This document shows positions 1-8,095 of a stretch of 45,762 bases of DNA, in pieces. Every line of letters begins with the position of its first letter. Within the stretch, counting starts at the first letter, position 1. The notes beneath the pieces were generated by a model, which saw only the letters and a list, made by a program, of their open reading frames with translations, searched no databases and was not told where the DNA came from. The stretch covers positions 1 through 45,762 of the forward strand of contig NZ_JAGGOO010000095.1 of the NCBI RefSeq assembly GCF_018614415.1. Reading direction: 5' to 3'. This stretch comes from Streptomyces sp. ISL-12 (GTDB lineage Bacteria; Actinomycetota; Actinomycetes; Streptomycetales; Streptomycetaceae). The position numbers and the translations under genes are program-made.

Positions 1-124
1 CGCGTCGACTCCCTCCTCCGCCTTGCAGCTGCACGCACCAGACCCCGCTCACCGGCATGGACAAGTCCCGCCGGTGTCCTGCGTCCTGATCCAAACGACA
101 GGCCCTAGCCCTCCCCCGCTGCAC

Positions 125-176
125 GACGCCGAAGGGCGCCGCCGGAGAACGACCCCCGGCGGCGCCCTTCGGCGTC
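125..176. terminator. Perfect 21-bp hairpin, probable terminator
   Basis: Bases 125-145 are the exact reverse complement of 156-176, with a 10-base loop. Long GC stems without a T-run are the usual Streptomyces terminator style. It lies just upstream of the first gene and so probably ends transcription entering from the left. Confidence 0.75.
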
Positions 177-193
177 CCCTGCCTGGAGCCCCG

Positions 194-754
194 ATGTCCC
201 AGACCGCGCTCTCCCCCGGCATAGACCACCCCACCCCGACCACCCAGTCCGTCCCGGCCGCCGCGCCGCCGGCGGAGCTGACCCTCGAGGAACGCCTCAC
301 CCTCGTGAAAGCGGAGATGACCGCGCGCCTGGACGAAGCGGCCGTCGCCTACGAGGTCAACACCGCACACATCCCCACCGATCCCGTGGATCTGGCCGAC
401 GTCGTCACCATGCCGCTGACCCCGACGCTCCAGCCGCCGCCGCAGTCCTACCGGACCCCGGTCGCGGCCCTTCTGCAGCGCGCCCACCACCGGCTGCTCA
501 CCGGCGGCTGGTGCTCCGGCGCCCTGGTCGACGAGGACGGCGCCCGCTGCATGCTCGGGGCCATCCGGATCGAGGCCCGCGGCGACAGCGGCCTGGAAGC
601 CAACGCGGTCTCCGTGCTCCTGGACGCGATCCGCAGAAAGTTCGGCGGCGACGTCGACTCCGTGCCCTCCTTCAACGACGCGCACGGATCGGCCCGCACC
701 CCGCTCCGCATGGTCGACCAGGCCGCCGGCCTCGCCGACGCCCGCGGCCTCTGA
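194..754 (+). CDS. DUF6197-like protein
   Basis: This is a 186-residue protein of unknown function. The C-terminal ~100 residues have the DUF6197 pattern: a helix, then GGWCSGAL, then an acidic turn and ARCMLGAI, ending in a second helical block with AAGLA. Genes of this family are common on actinomycete plasmids and prophages. The first ~80 residues are Pro/Ala-rich and probably disordered. I chose the ATG at 194 because it follows the 125-176 hairpin; the reading frame extends upstream through the hairpin, which is unlikely to be translated. The family assignment rests on pattern recognition only. Confidence 0.65.
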   Translation: MSQTALSPGIDHPTPTTQSVPAAAPPAELTLEERLTLVKAEMTARLDEAAVAYEVNTAHIPTDPVDLADVVTMPLTPTLQPPPQSYRTPVAALLQRAHHRLLTGGWCSGALVDEDGARCMLGAIRIEARGDSGLEANAVSVLLDAIRRKFGGDVDSVPSFNDAHGSARTPLRMVDQAAGLADARGL

Positions 755-870
755 ACCGCTCCGGACCACCTGCCTCGCACCCGAACCCTTCGCGGTCGGG
801 TGCGGGCCAGGCCGTCCGGCCTGCGCACCACCACCCACCACACCCGCCCGAGCGAGGGAGACGCCCCGCC

Positions 871-1674
871 ATGCAGTCCGACGACAAGCCCGTCAACGGC
901 CAGCCCATCACCGGTCACCACAACCCGAGCTTCCTCGACCTGCTCAACCAGACGCCCCCGCCGCCCGACAAGAAGGACTGGCCCCGCCCGAAGCGCTTCG
1001 CCGGGCTGCGCGAGGCATGGGACGCGTCCTGGAAGCAGGGCGGCTTCCTGTACGAGCGATGGGAGGACGTCCGGCACGCGCGGTTCGCGGGCTGGCACGG
1101 GATGGCCAACTGGATCAAGGCGGCGCTCAGCCTGGCCAGCGTGTGCGCGTTCATCATCGTGCTGGACGCCGCCGGCGACATCGTCTCCGCCGTGGCCCAC
1201 CGGATCGCCACCGCGACCCCGGAGACCCAGCTGGCGTCCGAGACCTCCAACAGCTTCTGGGCAGTGATCGACACCCCGATCCGCACGTACATCGCCCAGC
1301 ACACCGCCGGCCTCGCCGTCAGCGGATCCGCCGTCTACGCCTTCTGGCAGGCGGTCGGCCTGTTCGGCCTGGTCGGCGGCTTCTTCCACAGCACCGGCGC
1401 CCGCATCACCTACACCCTCTGGGGAGCGGCAAGCGTCGGCATGGTGTGGTCCGCCTCTCCCGCCGACGGCCGCACCGTCGCCACCGGGATCGCCGTCCTC
1501 GCCTGGACCATCGCCTCCGTCTTCGCCCTGCGCGGCCTGAGCCTGCGCCCGGTCATCCACACCGGCTTCCACCCCCACATCGACATCCGCCCCGAGGTCC
1601 ACGTCCCGGCACAGCCCGCGCCCGTCCACGACGACCTGGGCGACCCGGACAACGTCCACCCGCTCCAGCGCTGA
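871..1674 (+). CDS. Membrane protein of plasmid backbone, unknown function
   Basis: This is a 267-residue protein. A polar N-terminus of ~85 residues, rich in Pro and charged residues, is followed by about four hydrophobic segments: LASVCAFIIVLDAAG, the stretch around AVYAFWQAVGLFGLVGGFF, WGAASVGMVW, and AVLAWTIASVFAL. The tail is polar and His/Pro-rich. A GAGGGAG-like ribosome site precedes the ATG at 871. The small genes around it suggest a plasmid maintenance or spread function similar in character to Spd proteins, but I do not recognise the family, so this is inference from context. Confidence 0.6.
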   Translation: MQSDDKPVNGQPITGHHNPSFLDLLNQTPPPPDKKDWPRPKRFAGLREAWDASWKQGGFLYERWEDVRHARFAGWHGMANWIKAALSLASVCAFIIVLDAAGDIVSAVAHRIATATPETQLASETSNSFWAVIDTPIRTYIAQHTAGLAVSGSAVYAFWQAVGLFGLVGGFFHSTGARITYTLWGAASVGMVWSASPADGRTVATGIAVLAWTIASVFALRGLSLRPVIHTGFHPHIDIRPEVHVPAQPAPVHDDLGDPDNVHPLQR

Positions 1675-1746
1675 CCACGGCACCACTTCCACCCACCTGC
1701 CAGCACCGCGCCGACCACGGCGCGAGCCCGGACTGAACGGAATCCC

Positions 1747-1992
1747 ATGAAGCTGCACACCAACGAGTTCTGGGTCGGCACCTACCACGGCCGCCACGAC
1801 GGCCGCCCGGTCACGGTCACCGCCACCCGCGACGACACCCGCCCCGAGCCCTTCGCCTGGACGTGCACCTGCGGGGCCTCCCGCAGCTTCGCCACGGAGG
1901 ACGGCGTGGACCGCACCGCCTGGCGGCACACGCACCCGACCCTCGTCGACCAGCTGAAGCAGAAGGCCGCCCGACTGCTCCGCACCCGCTGA
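1747..1992 (+). CDS. Small hypothetical protein with a Cys-x-Cys pair
   Basis: This is an 81-residue protein starting at ATG 1747. It opens with a beta-rich segment (WVGTYHGRHDGRPVTVTATR), has a central WTCTCGASRSF that could bind metal, and ends in a basic helix. The neighbouring genes run in the same direction and a strong hairpin follows at 2004-2057, so it is probably the last gene of a short transcript. I do not recognise the family. Confidence 0.55.
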   Translation: MKLHTNEFWVGTYHGRHDGRPVTVTATRDDTRPEPFAWTCTCGASRSFATEDGVDRTAWRHTHPTLVDQLKQKAARLLRTR

Positions 1993-2003
1993 AGTCCTGA
2001 CGC

Positions 2004-2057
2004 CCTGCCCGGTCCTCGCCCGCCCCGCACCCCGGGGCCGGGCGAGGACGGGACAGG
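2004..2057. terminator. GC-rich hairpin terminator
   Basis: Bases 2012-2022 (GTCCTCGCCCG) pair perfectly with 2039-2049. The outer bases CCTG/CAGG extend the stem and CCCC/GGGG tightens the loop. It lies directly after the stop codon of the 1747-1992 gene. Confidence 0.7.
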
Positions 2058-2154
2058 CCGCCCGGCCGAACGCACCACCTGCCGCGCCCCGCCGACACCA
2101 GCACCACATCGACGGGGCGCAGCGCTGCCCACTGACGACTGGAGGAGATCACTC

Positions 2155-2262
2155 GTGCTCATCCCCCGCCCGCGCCGCCGGATCGGCCGGCCCCGCCCGC
2201 AGCGTCCCGGCCCCCGCTACCCGCAGCGCCCCGACCTGCTGCCCGGTGCCTGGAGCCGCTGA
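2155..2262 (+). CDS. 35-residue Arg/Pro-rich leader peptide
   Basis: A GTG at 2155 follows a strong ribosome site (GGAGGAG, 2142-2148) and opens a 35-codon frame rich in Arg and Pro. Its TGA (2260-2262) overlaps the ATG of the next gene as TGATG, so the two are probably translationally coupled. The good ribosome site belongs to this short frame, because the next gene has no clear site of its own. A coupling or leader role is inferred from position. Confidence 0.5.
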   Translation: MLIPRPRRRIGRPRPQRPGPRYPQRPDLLPGAWSR

Positions 2263-2723
2263 TGCCCAGGAGGCGCAGGAAGCGGCGCCGCGAGATCAAG
2301 CGCGTGCCCCGTTCGGAGGCGACCCTGCCTGAGATCGATCGCGGCGCGGTCCCCGAAGGGCTCGTCACCCGGCGCCAGCTGAGGGACATGGGCCTCAGCC
2401 CCGGCGGCAACGACGGCCCGGTCGCGGTTCTGCGCTGCAAGTGGTGCTCGTACCGGCCGCAGTGGTCGTGCAACCACCCCACCCGCGGCTTCCTGCTCCG
2501 GGTCGACCTGGCGAAGCCCAAGCGAGTCCCGACGCTCGCTCAGGAATGGGCCCTGGACCGGGCCATGGCAGCTCGCCAGACCTGCGGGGACTGCGGGAGG
2601 CGGTTCTTTTTCTGCCTCTCGAAGAAGCTCGGCTGTTGCATCGAGTGCTTCGACGGCACGCCCGTGGACCCCAGCAGCTACCACGCACCCGCAGCTCCCG
2701 CCGCTCACCGGCTGGCCGCGTAA
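2262..2723 (+). CDS. RRQRL-type zinc-binding protein
   Basis: This is a 153-residue protein. It starts with a very basic stretch (PRRRRKRRREIKR), then TRRQLRDMGLSPGG, which matches the RRQRL motif that names a family of small zinc proteins common on Streptomyces plasmids. Cys clusters follow: RCKWC about 60 residues in, then CGDCGRRFFFC and CCIEC near residues 110-135, suggesting one or two zinc ribbons. Translation is probably coupled to the 2155 peptide. A strong hairpin follows at 2730-2760. The role in the plasmid is unknown; nucleic-acid binding is plausible from the basic N-terminus. Confidence 0.7.
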   Translation: MPRRRRKRRREIKRVPRSEATLPEIDRGAVPEGLVTRRQLRDMGLSPGGNDGPVAVLRCKWCSYRPQWSCNHPTRGFLLRVDLAKPKRVPTLAQEWALDRAMAARQTCGDCGRRFFFCLSKKLGCCIECFDGTPVDPSSYHAPAAPAAHRLAA

Positions 2724-2729
2724 CGCGGA

Positions 2730-2760
2730 CCCCGTCCCGGCCGCACAGGCCGGGACGGGG
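2730..2760. terminator. Perfect 13-bp hairpin terminator
   Basis: CCCCGTCCCGGCC at 2730-2742 pairs with 2748-2760 across a five-base loop (GCACA). It begins six bases after the stop codon of the RRQRL-type gene. Confidence 0.8.
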
Positions 2761-2838
2761 CCACACCGGGCGGCCGCAGCACCGGCAAAAGGCCGGCCGC
2801 CCGCTCCCTCACCTTTCGAGATCAGGAGAACCCCAAGC

Positions 2839-3351
2839 ATGCATGCTCACCGTCCCGCCGTCTTCGCCGCCCTGCTCGGACTGACCCGCGCCGCCAGCGC
2901 CGCCGGCGACTTCTGGATCCAGGACGACTTCTGTGCCCGGGTGAAGGGCGCCTCCGACGACCACCCGGTCACCTACGAGAACCCGGCCACGAAGGAGAAG
3001 ACGACCCACGGCACGGCCGACGGCCGCAAGGCCTGCCTGCACCACTGCCTCACCTACACGGCCACGCAGGCGATCGTCGCCGGGGCCGGCGCCCGCGCGC
3101 TCGGCATCCGGGTCCACCCGGCCGCCGCTGCGGCCGCGCTCGCCATCTCCTTCACGACCCACTACGCCGCGGACCGACGCGTCCCGGGCAAGGGCCTGTT
3201 GGAGCGGATCGCCACCAAGACCGGCAAGGGCAACTTCTACAAGCTCGCCGACTTCGGCATGAACGGCGCCTTCCACCTCGACTCCGCCTGGCACCACGGC
3301 TGGGAAACGGTCGCCGCCGTGGTCGCCACCACCAAGGCGACCACCCGATGA
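2839..3351 (+). CDS. DUF3307-like membrane protein
   Basis: This is a 170-residue protein. It has the scattered conserved residues of DUF3307 proteins in order: a first hydrophobic helix ending in GDFWIQDDFCARVKG, a second segment ACLHHCLTYTATQAIV, a third ending in FTTHYAADRR, and a C-terminal HLDSAWHHGWE. DUF3307 proteins are small membrane proteins of unknown function found on phages and plasmids. An AGGAGAA ribosome site (2824-2830) supports the ATG at 2839. The stop overlaps the start of the next gene as ATGA. Confidence 0.6.
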   Translation: MHAHRPAVFAALLGLTRAASAAGDFWIQDDFCARVKGASDDHPVTYENPATKEKTTHGTADGRKACLHHCLTYTATQAIVAGAGARALGIRVHPAAAAAALAISFTTHYAADRRVPGKGLLERIATKTGKGNFYKLADFGMNGAFHLDSAWHHGWETVAAVVATTKATTR

Positions 3352-3691
3352 CCAGCCGCACCCGCCTGGACCGGGTGCGCGCCTCGCTCGGCATCGCCCA
3401 GCTCGCCTCCAGCAGATCGAGGACGACCTGAACGCCGACGACATCGACGCCCGCGAGCTCGCCGCGATCCTGCGCGAGCTCCAGGAGGGCATCAACGTTC
3501 CCGGAGGTCTCTTCCCCGCCCTCGCGCAGTTGGTCAGCACCGCCGCACGGCGGGCGGAGCAGCTCGAGCCCGACCGCGACGGCGATGCCTCCTGCCCCCT
3601 GCACGAGGCCGCCGCCCTGATCACCGACAACGCCGGGCAGCGCCTGAACTGGGCTGCCCGATCCCTCGACCCGCAAGGAGAAGACGCATGA
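3348..3691 (+). pseudogene. Frameshifted small backbone gene
   Basis: An ATG at 3348 overlaps the previous stop (ATGA) and encodes 27 residues (MTSRTRLDRVRASLGIAQLA...) before a TGA. From about 3410 a second frame continues with QIEDDLNADDIDARELA and AALITDNAGQRLNWAARSL, and ends at TGA 3689-3691, overlapping the next ATG. Both ends keep the tight start/stop overlaps typical of this operon, so the two halves are one gene broken by a single-base change near 3400-3412. The product would be an acidic helical protein of ~114 residues. The function is not recognised. Confidence 0.65.
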
Positions 3692-3894
3692 CCTCGGTGC
3701 TCTACCCCGACCTGCCCGAGAACGGGCTGATCGTGCTGATCGGGGCCTCCGGAGCGGGCAAGTCCACCCTGGCCCCTACCTGGCCGGCCTCCCAGGTCCT
3801 CTCCCTCAACGCCCTGCGCGGCACGGTCAGCGACAACTTCTCTGTCAAGTTCTGCGTGTTGAACTTTGGCCTCTCCAGGGAGCCCGCTCAGTAG
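3688..3894 (+). pseudogene. Truncated P-loop ATPase/kinase gene
   Basis: The frame starts at ATG 3688 with VLIGASGAGKSTL, a clear Walker A motif, then VLSLNALRGTVSDN, the substrate-binding start of small AAA/zeta-like nucleotide kinases. After about residue 49 (base ~3835) the sequence loses all family character (FSVKFCVLNFGLSREPAQ) and stops at 3894, within the end of the oppositely oriented response-regulator gene. Family members are usually over 150 residues, so about two thirds of the gene is missing. The break marks the left edge of the 3.9-7.7 kb cassette. I did not find the rest of the gene in the window. Confidence 0.75.
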
Positions 3895-4547
3895 GACGGC
3901 GCCACTAGACCCGCTTCGTAAGCGAGGATCACGAGTTGGACCCGGTCACGTGCGTCGAGCTTGGCGAGCAGCCGGGTCAGATAGGTCTTGGCTGTGGCGA
4001 CGCTGATGGAGAGCTGGTCGGCGATCTCGGCGTTGGACAGGCCCTTGCCGACCAGGGTGAGCACCTCCCGTTCCCGGTCGGTGATGCGCTCGAGTTCCGT
4101 CCGCCGTGGTGGCGCCGCTGTAGGGCGGTCGGCAAACTCCCTTATCAGTCTGCGGGTGACACTCGGTGCGATGAGGGCGTCCCCCGCGGCCACGATACGG
4201 ACTGCGGCCAGGATGTCGTCCAAGGCCATGTCCTTGACCAGGAACCCGGATGCGCCGGCACGGAGAGCTCCGTAGACGTAGTCGTCGTCATCGAAGGTCG
4301 TCAGCACAACAACGCGTGCAGTGCTGGTGCCCGTGGTGATCAGGCGGGTGGCTTCGATGCCGTCCATGCCGGGCATCCGGATGTCCATCACCACCACGTC
4401 GGGGGTGAGTTCCGTGGTCAGCCGGACCGCTTCGGTGCCGTCTCCTGCCTCGCCCACGACCTGGACGTCCGCGGTGTCGGTGATGACCATCTGCAGGGCG
4501 GCGCGGATGAGGGGCTGATCGTCGGCGAGTACTACCCGGATGGTCAT
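3888..4547 (-). CDS. LuxR-class (NarL/DesR type) response regulator
   Basis: This is a 219-residue protein that regulates transcription after phosphorylation by its partner kinase. The receiver domain (residues ~1-120) has DD at 9-10, phospho-acceptor Asp55 in VVVMDIRMPG, and the switch TTF and K105-region FLVKD. A LuxR helix-turn-helix follows (residues ~150-215: LTDREREVLTLVGKGLSN, IADQLSISVATAKTYL). The ATG at 4547 overlaps the kinase stop as ATGA, so the pair is coupled. The divergent ABC exporter just upstream of the kinase is the probable target, as in many DesK/DesR-like systems that respond to envelope or drug stress. Confidence 0.9.
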   Translation of the reverse strand: MTIRVVLADDQPLIRAALQMVITDTADVQVVGEAGDGTEAVRLTTELTPDVVVMDIRMPGMDGIEATRLITTGTSTARVVVLTTFDDDDYVYGALRAGASGFLVKDMALDDILAAVRIVAAGDALIAPSVTRRLIREFADRPTAAPPRRTELERITDREREVLTLVGKGLSNAEIADQLSISVATAKTYLTRLLAKLDARDRVQLVILAYEAGLVAPSY

Positions 4548-5839
4548 CTGGTTCCAGCCTTCGCTGCGGGGTCGGCGCCTGCCGCTGTCGGCACCGGAAG
4601 CCGGGCGGCTACTCGGAAGCCGCCCCCCGGACGCGGCCCGGCGGTGAAGCGGCCGTCCAGTAAGGCGATCCGCTCCCGCATGCCGACCAGGCCGAATCCG
4701 GTGTGCGGGTTCGTCGGGTTCGTGTCGCTGCCCTTCCCTTGGTCGACGACCTCGACGACGAGTTCGTCCTCGCGGTACACGACTTTCACCTGACAGTGAT
4801 CAACAGCCGCGTGTCGTACGACGTTGGTCACCGCCTCCTGGACGATCCGGAACGCCGCGAGGTCGATGTCTACGGGGAGCGGGCGGCGTTTGCCCTGCCA
4901 CCACACTTCTACGCGGACACCGGCGGCCGTGGTCGTCGCGGCGAGCCGTTCCAGATCCGCCAGACCGACGGACGGTCGCAGAGGAGCCTGTGCATGCCCC
5001 TGGTCGTGGTCGGTTGGTCCCTGATCCCGGGTGGAGGGTTCCTGCTCCTGGTCGGCCTGCCGCAGTGCGCCCAGCATCCGCCGCAGTCCCGCCAGCGTCT
5101 CACGCCCTACCTGTTCCACGGTGATCATGGCCTCGCGGGCCCTGGCCGGCTGTGTCTCCACCACTCGGGCTGCGGCTCCGGCTTGCATGGCGACGATGCC
5201 GATGCTGTGGGCGACCGTGTCGTGCATCTCGCGGGCGATGCGCAGCCGTTCGGCGGTGATCGCCTGGGCGGTGACCCGGGCGTGCAGCTCCGCGGTGTGG
5301 GCACGGGCCTGGTGCACCGAGTTGCCGATGAGCCAGGCGATGATGACCGTCAGGGCGACGAACGGTTCGGAGGCGGTGCCGGATTCCCCTCCCGTGGCCC
5401 ACCGCAGGACGAGGTATCCGGCGAGCACGCCCAGCGTTCCGGCGGTTGCGGTGATCGCGGTGCGCCTGGGCCGGGTGGCCGCGACGTAGCAGAGGGCGAC
5501 ATCCACCCCCAGATACTGCAGGGGCAGAACTTCGTCCTGCCGCCAGGCCACCGACGAGATGATCGTGCCGACGATCACCAGACCGTACGCCACTGCCGTC
5601 TGACGGCGCAGCAGCGCGCTGCCGGTCAGGACCACCAGGAAGGCAAGGGCGAGCAGCGCCTGGGCCGTGAGCGAGTCAAGGCCGTCCCGGGGATAGCTGA
5701 GGGAATACTCATGCCGCGGCGGCATCAGGACGTACTCGACAATGGGCTGCACTGCTGCCACGACCCACACCAGCGCCGTCCACAGGCCCGGCGGTATGCG
5801 CCTAAGCAGCGGCAACGGCGGTGATGGTGAGGCGGGCAT
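4544..5839 (-). CDS. Two-component sensor histidine kinase (HisKA_3 type)
   Basis: This is a 431-residue membrane kinase. Five or six hydrophobic segments (residues ~10-180, e.g. ALLALAFLVVLTGSALL) lead into a dimerisation/phospho-acceptor helix, ERLRIAREMHDTVAHSIG, where the His of EMHD is phosphorylated. A HATPase_c domain follows with IVQEAVTNVVRHA (N box), VVDQGKG (G1) and GFGLVGMRERI (G2). The loop QEQEPSTRDQGPTDHDQG is an unusual Gln/Asp-rich insert. I used the ATG at 5839 because the upstream extension is untypical; a GTG at 5905 is possible. It overlaps the regulator gene and is divergent from the ABC transporter. Confidence 0.88.
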   Translation of the reverse strand: MPASPSPPLPLLRRIPPGLWTALVWVVAAVQPIVEYVLMPPRHEYSLSYPRDGLDSLTAQALLALAFLVVLTGSALLRRQTAVAYGLVIVGTIISSVAWRQDEVLPLQYLGVDVALCYVAATRPRRTAITATAGTLGVLAGYLVLRWATGGESGTASEPFVALTVIIAWLIGNSVHQARAHTAELHARVTAQAITAERLRIAREMHDTVAHSIGIVAMQAGAAARVVETQPARAREAMITVEQVGRETLAGLRRMLGALRQADQEQEPSTRDQGPTDHDQGHAQAPLRPSVGLADLERLAATTTAAGVRVEVWWQGKRRPLPVDIDLAAFRIVQEAVTNVVRHAAVDHCQVKVVYREDELVVEVVDQGKGSDTNPTNPHTGFGLVGMRERIALLDGRFTAGPRPGGGFRVAARLPVPTAAGADPAAKAGTR

Positions 5840-5971
5840 GCCGAGATCGTAAGCGCGTACACGCCACAGGGCATCGGCCTGCGGTCGTACAACCGGGGTC
5901 GACACCGTGCCCGGCGATTGTCAGCACCGGTCCGACGACGAGTGGGGGCGGCGGACGGCACCGTGGGCGCC

Positions 5972-6880
5972 GTGATCGAAGTCAACGAGCTCACGAAGCG
6001 ATACGGCGGTACGACAGCCGTCAAAGGCCTGACCTTCACCGTGCGCCCCGGTCAGGTGACCGGATTCCTCGGGCCGAACGGCTCCGGCAAGAGCACCACG
6101 CTCCGGGTGATCCTCGGCCTGCACGAGCCCACCAGCGGCGCGGCCACCATTGATGGCCAGCCCTTCCGTGATCGCCCTCGCGGCCTGCGTCATGTCGGTT
6201 CCCTCCTCGACGCGCACGACGTACACGGCGGGCGCAGCGCGGCGGCGCATCTGTCGGCGCTGGCGCGTAGCAACCGCATCCCCCGACGCCGGGTGGACGA
6301 GGTGCTGCGGGAGGTCGGTCTCGCCGAGGTCGCCCGGCGCCGCATCGGCGGATTCTCGCTCGGCATGAAACAACGGCTCGGCATCGCGTCCGCCCTGCTC
6401 GGCGACCCGCCAGTGCTGCTCTTCGACGAGCCGCTCAACGGCTTGGACCCCGAGGGAGTGAAGTGGGTGCGTGAGCTGTTCAGACGGCTCGCCGCCGAAG
6501 GGCGTACCGTGTTCGTCTCCAGCCATCTGATGTCGGAGATGGAGCACACCGCCGACCAGCTGATCGTGATCGGCCGTGGCGAACTACTCGCGGCGGAGAG
6601 CCTCGCTGAGTTCTCAGCCCGCAGCGACCGGCGGAGCGTCACCGTGACCACGCCCGCCGCGACCGCGCTGAGGGATCTGTTGACCGCCGAGGGCGCGGCC
6701 GTCCACGCGGAGGGAGAACAGCTCACCGTGACCGGCCTGACCGCGGTGCGGATCGGCGAGATCGCCCGACGGCGCGGTCTCCCGCTGCATGAGCTGAGTA
6801 CCCGGTCCGCCTCGCTGGAAGAGGCCTTCATGGAGATCACCGCCGACCGTATCCAGTTCCCCGGAGGAGATCCCCGATGA
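5972..6880 (+). CDS. ABC transporter ATP-binding protein
   Basis: This is the ATPase subunit (302 residues) of an ABC-2 exporter. In order it has Walker A GPNGSGKST, a Q-loop region GSLLDAHDVHGG, signature FSLGMKQRLGIA, Walker B PVLLFDEPLNGLDPEG, and a switch His in VFVSSHLMSEM. The C-terminal ~90 residues (VTVTTPAATALRDLLTAEG...) are the usual extension of drug/lantibiotic-immunity ATPases. GTG 5972 (VIEVNELTKRYGG) is the best start. The end overlaps the permease gene as ATGA. The divergent two-component system probably controls it. Confidence 0.88.
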   Translation: MIEVNELTKRYGGTTAVKGLTFTVRPGQVTGFLGPNGSGKSTTLRVILGLHEPTSGAATIDGQPFRDRPRGLRHVGSLLDAHDVHGGRSAAAHLSALARSNRIPRRRVDEVLREVGLAEVARRRIGGFSLGMKQRLGIASALLGDPPVLLFDEPLNGLDPEGVKWVRELFRRLAAEGRTVFVSSHLMSEMEHTADQLIVIGRGELLAAESLAEFSARSDRRSVTVTTPAATALRDLLTAEGAAVHAEGEQLTVTGLTAVRIGEIARRRGLPLHELSTRSASLEEAFMEITADRIQFPGGDPR

Positions 6881-7737
6881 CCGCGACCACCACCACGACC
6901 ATGGACGTTCCCGGCGGCGAACGCGCCGCCCGAGACCCTGGCGCCCGCTTCCGCGATCTGGTCGCCGCCGAGTGGCTCAAACACCGGTCGCTGCGTTCGA
7001 CCTGGATCGCCTACGGGGCCACCGCCCTGGCCGTCATCGGCTTCAACGCGGGCACTGCCTATGACACGTACAGCCACTGGACGCTGCAGGTGTCGAAGGA
7101 CCGCGCCGCCTTCGTCAGCGACGGGATCGCGCTGCAGCAGGCGTTCACCGCGAACGCGGCACTGCTCATGGCCCTCGCCATCGGCGCCATCGGCGCCCTG
7201 GTGATCGTCGGGGAGTACAGCACGGGCACCATCCGGACGACGTTCGCGGCCGTCCCGGCCCGCCGCTCGGTGATGGCGGCCAAGGCGGTCGTCGTAGTGA
7301 TGGTGACGACCGTCTTCGGCGCGGTCGTCGCCGGTGCTTCCTTCGCTCTGACGCAGGCCATTCTCGATCGCCGGGACGCGGGCGTCTCCATCGGCGACCC
7401 GGGAGCCTTCCGCGTCGTCCTGGCCTCCGCCCTCCTCGCGCCGGTGTGCGCGCTCGCCGGCGTCGCGCTCGGCGCCGTCATCCGACACACCGCCTCCACC
7501 ATGATCACCTCGGTGGTGGTCATCCTCGTGCTGCCGCTGTTGCTGACCGACGGTCGCCACTGGTCGTCGGTCGCCGGGCACACCCTGCCCTACCGTGCGT
7601 GGCTCCGGCTCGTCGATGTCAACTACTCCCCAATTGCCTTCCCGTGGAGCACCGGCGGAGCCTGGACCGTCTACACGGTGTGGGCGGGCGTCGCATGTGC
7701 GATTGCCGTCACCAGCGTCCACCGGCGAGACCAGTGA
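6877..7737 (+). CDS. ABC-2 type permease
   Basis: This is the membrane partner (286 residues) of the ATPase upstream, with overlapping start and stop. It has a cytoplasmic N-terminus with RFRDLVAAEWLKHRSLRSTW, then six hydrophobic segments, including LLMALAIGAIGALVIVGEYS followed by TGTIRTTFAAVPARR, the typical EY.tGTir motif of ABC-2 permeases. The last segment ends near the C-terminus. Substrate unknown; such pairs usually give antibiotic or peptide export. It is the last recognisable gene of the cassette bounded by broken backbone DNA. Confidence 0.85.
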   Translation: MTATTTTTMDVPGGERAARDPGARFRDLVAAEWLKHRSLRSTWIAYGATALAVIGFNAGTAYDTYSHWTLQVSKDRAAFVSDGIALQQAFTANAALLMALAIGAIGALVIVGEYSTGTIRTTFAAVPARRSVMAAKAVVVVMVTTVFGAVVAGASFALTQAILDRRDAGVSIGDPGAFRVVLASALLAPVCALAGVALGAVIRHTASTMITSVVVILVLPLLLTDGRHWSSVAGHTLPYRAWLRLVDVNYSPIAFPWSTGGAWTVYTVWAGVACAIAVTSVHRRDQ

Positions 7738-7879
7738 GTGGTTAGGGATTGCAGAGAGCGGCTGATCAGCCTGGGCAGTCGCCTCCGCTCACAAGCAGTT
7801 TCAGGCGATTCTGCAGTGTCGGCGCCGCCACTACGCCAGGCCAGAGGCCAGGGATGTGGAGCTTTCCAGGCGGGTTGCC

Positions 7880-8095
7880 TTAGGCCTGCTCAGGGCTTGG
7901 ACTGCCGCGATCTACGCTCGCGGAGGGGATCTGTGGCTGGGCGGGCAACGCCCGTACCACGGGAGCGCGCTCGGTCAGCTGCTGGCGCAGCAGACGGTTC
8001 TCCACCGTGGACTGGTGGAGGGCGCAGACCAGAGCTTCGACGTCGGCCTTGAGCTGGGCGATCTCTTCGGCGTCGGCAGCCCGGAGCTCCTTGAC
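7880..8095 (-). pseudogene. C-terminal fragment of a DUF6262/TnpC-like gene
   Basis: On the minus strand, residues ELRAADAEEIAQLKADVEAL, then ALHQSTVENRLLRQQLTERAP, form a coiled coil matching the C-terminus of DUF6262 proteins, the third gene (TnpC-like) of Tn554-type recombinase cassettes in Streptomyces. Upstream of about 8095 the frame turns into antisense of the DUF6919 fragment, so the N-terminal half is missing. It is one of two Tn554-like scraps in this zone. Confidence 0.55.

Noticed and set aside
448..2109. Long minus-strand open frame (553 codons)
   Set aside because: It is antisense to three well-placed plus-strand genes, Gly/Arg/Val-biased and without any domain. Such shadows are normal in very GC-rich DNA.
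6190..7722. Minus-strand open frame opposite the ABC transporter genes
   Set aside because: It lies over clear ABC ATPase and permease genes and is low-complexity (GDG/RAD-rich).
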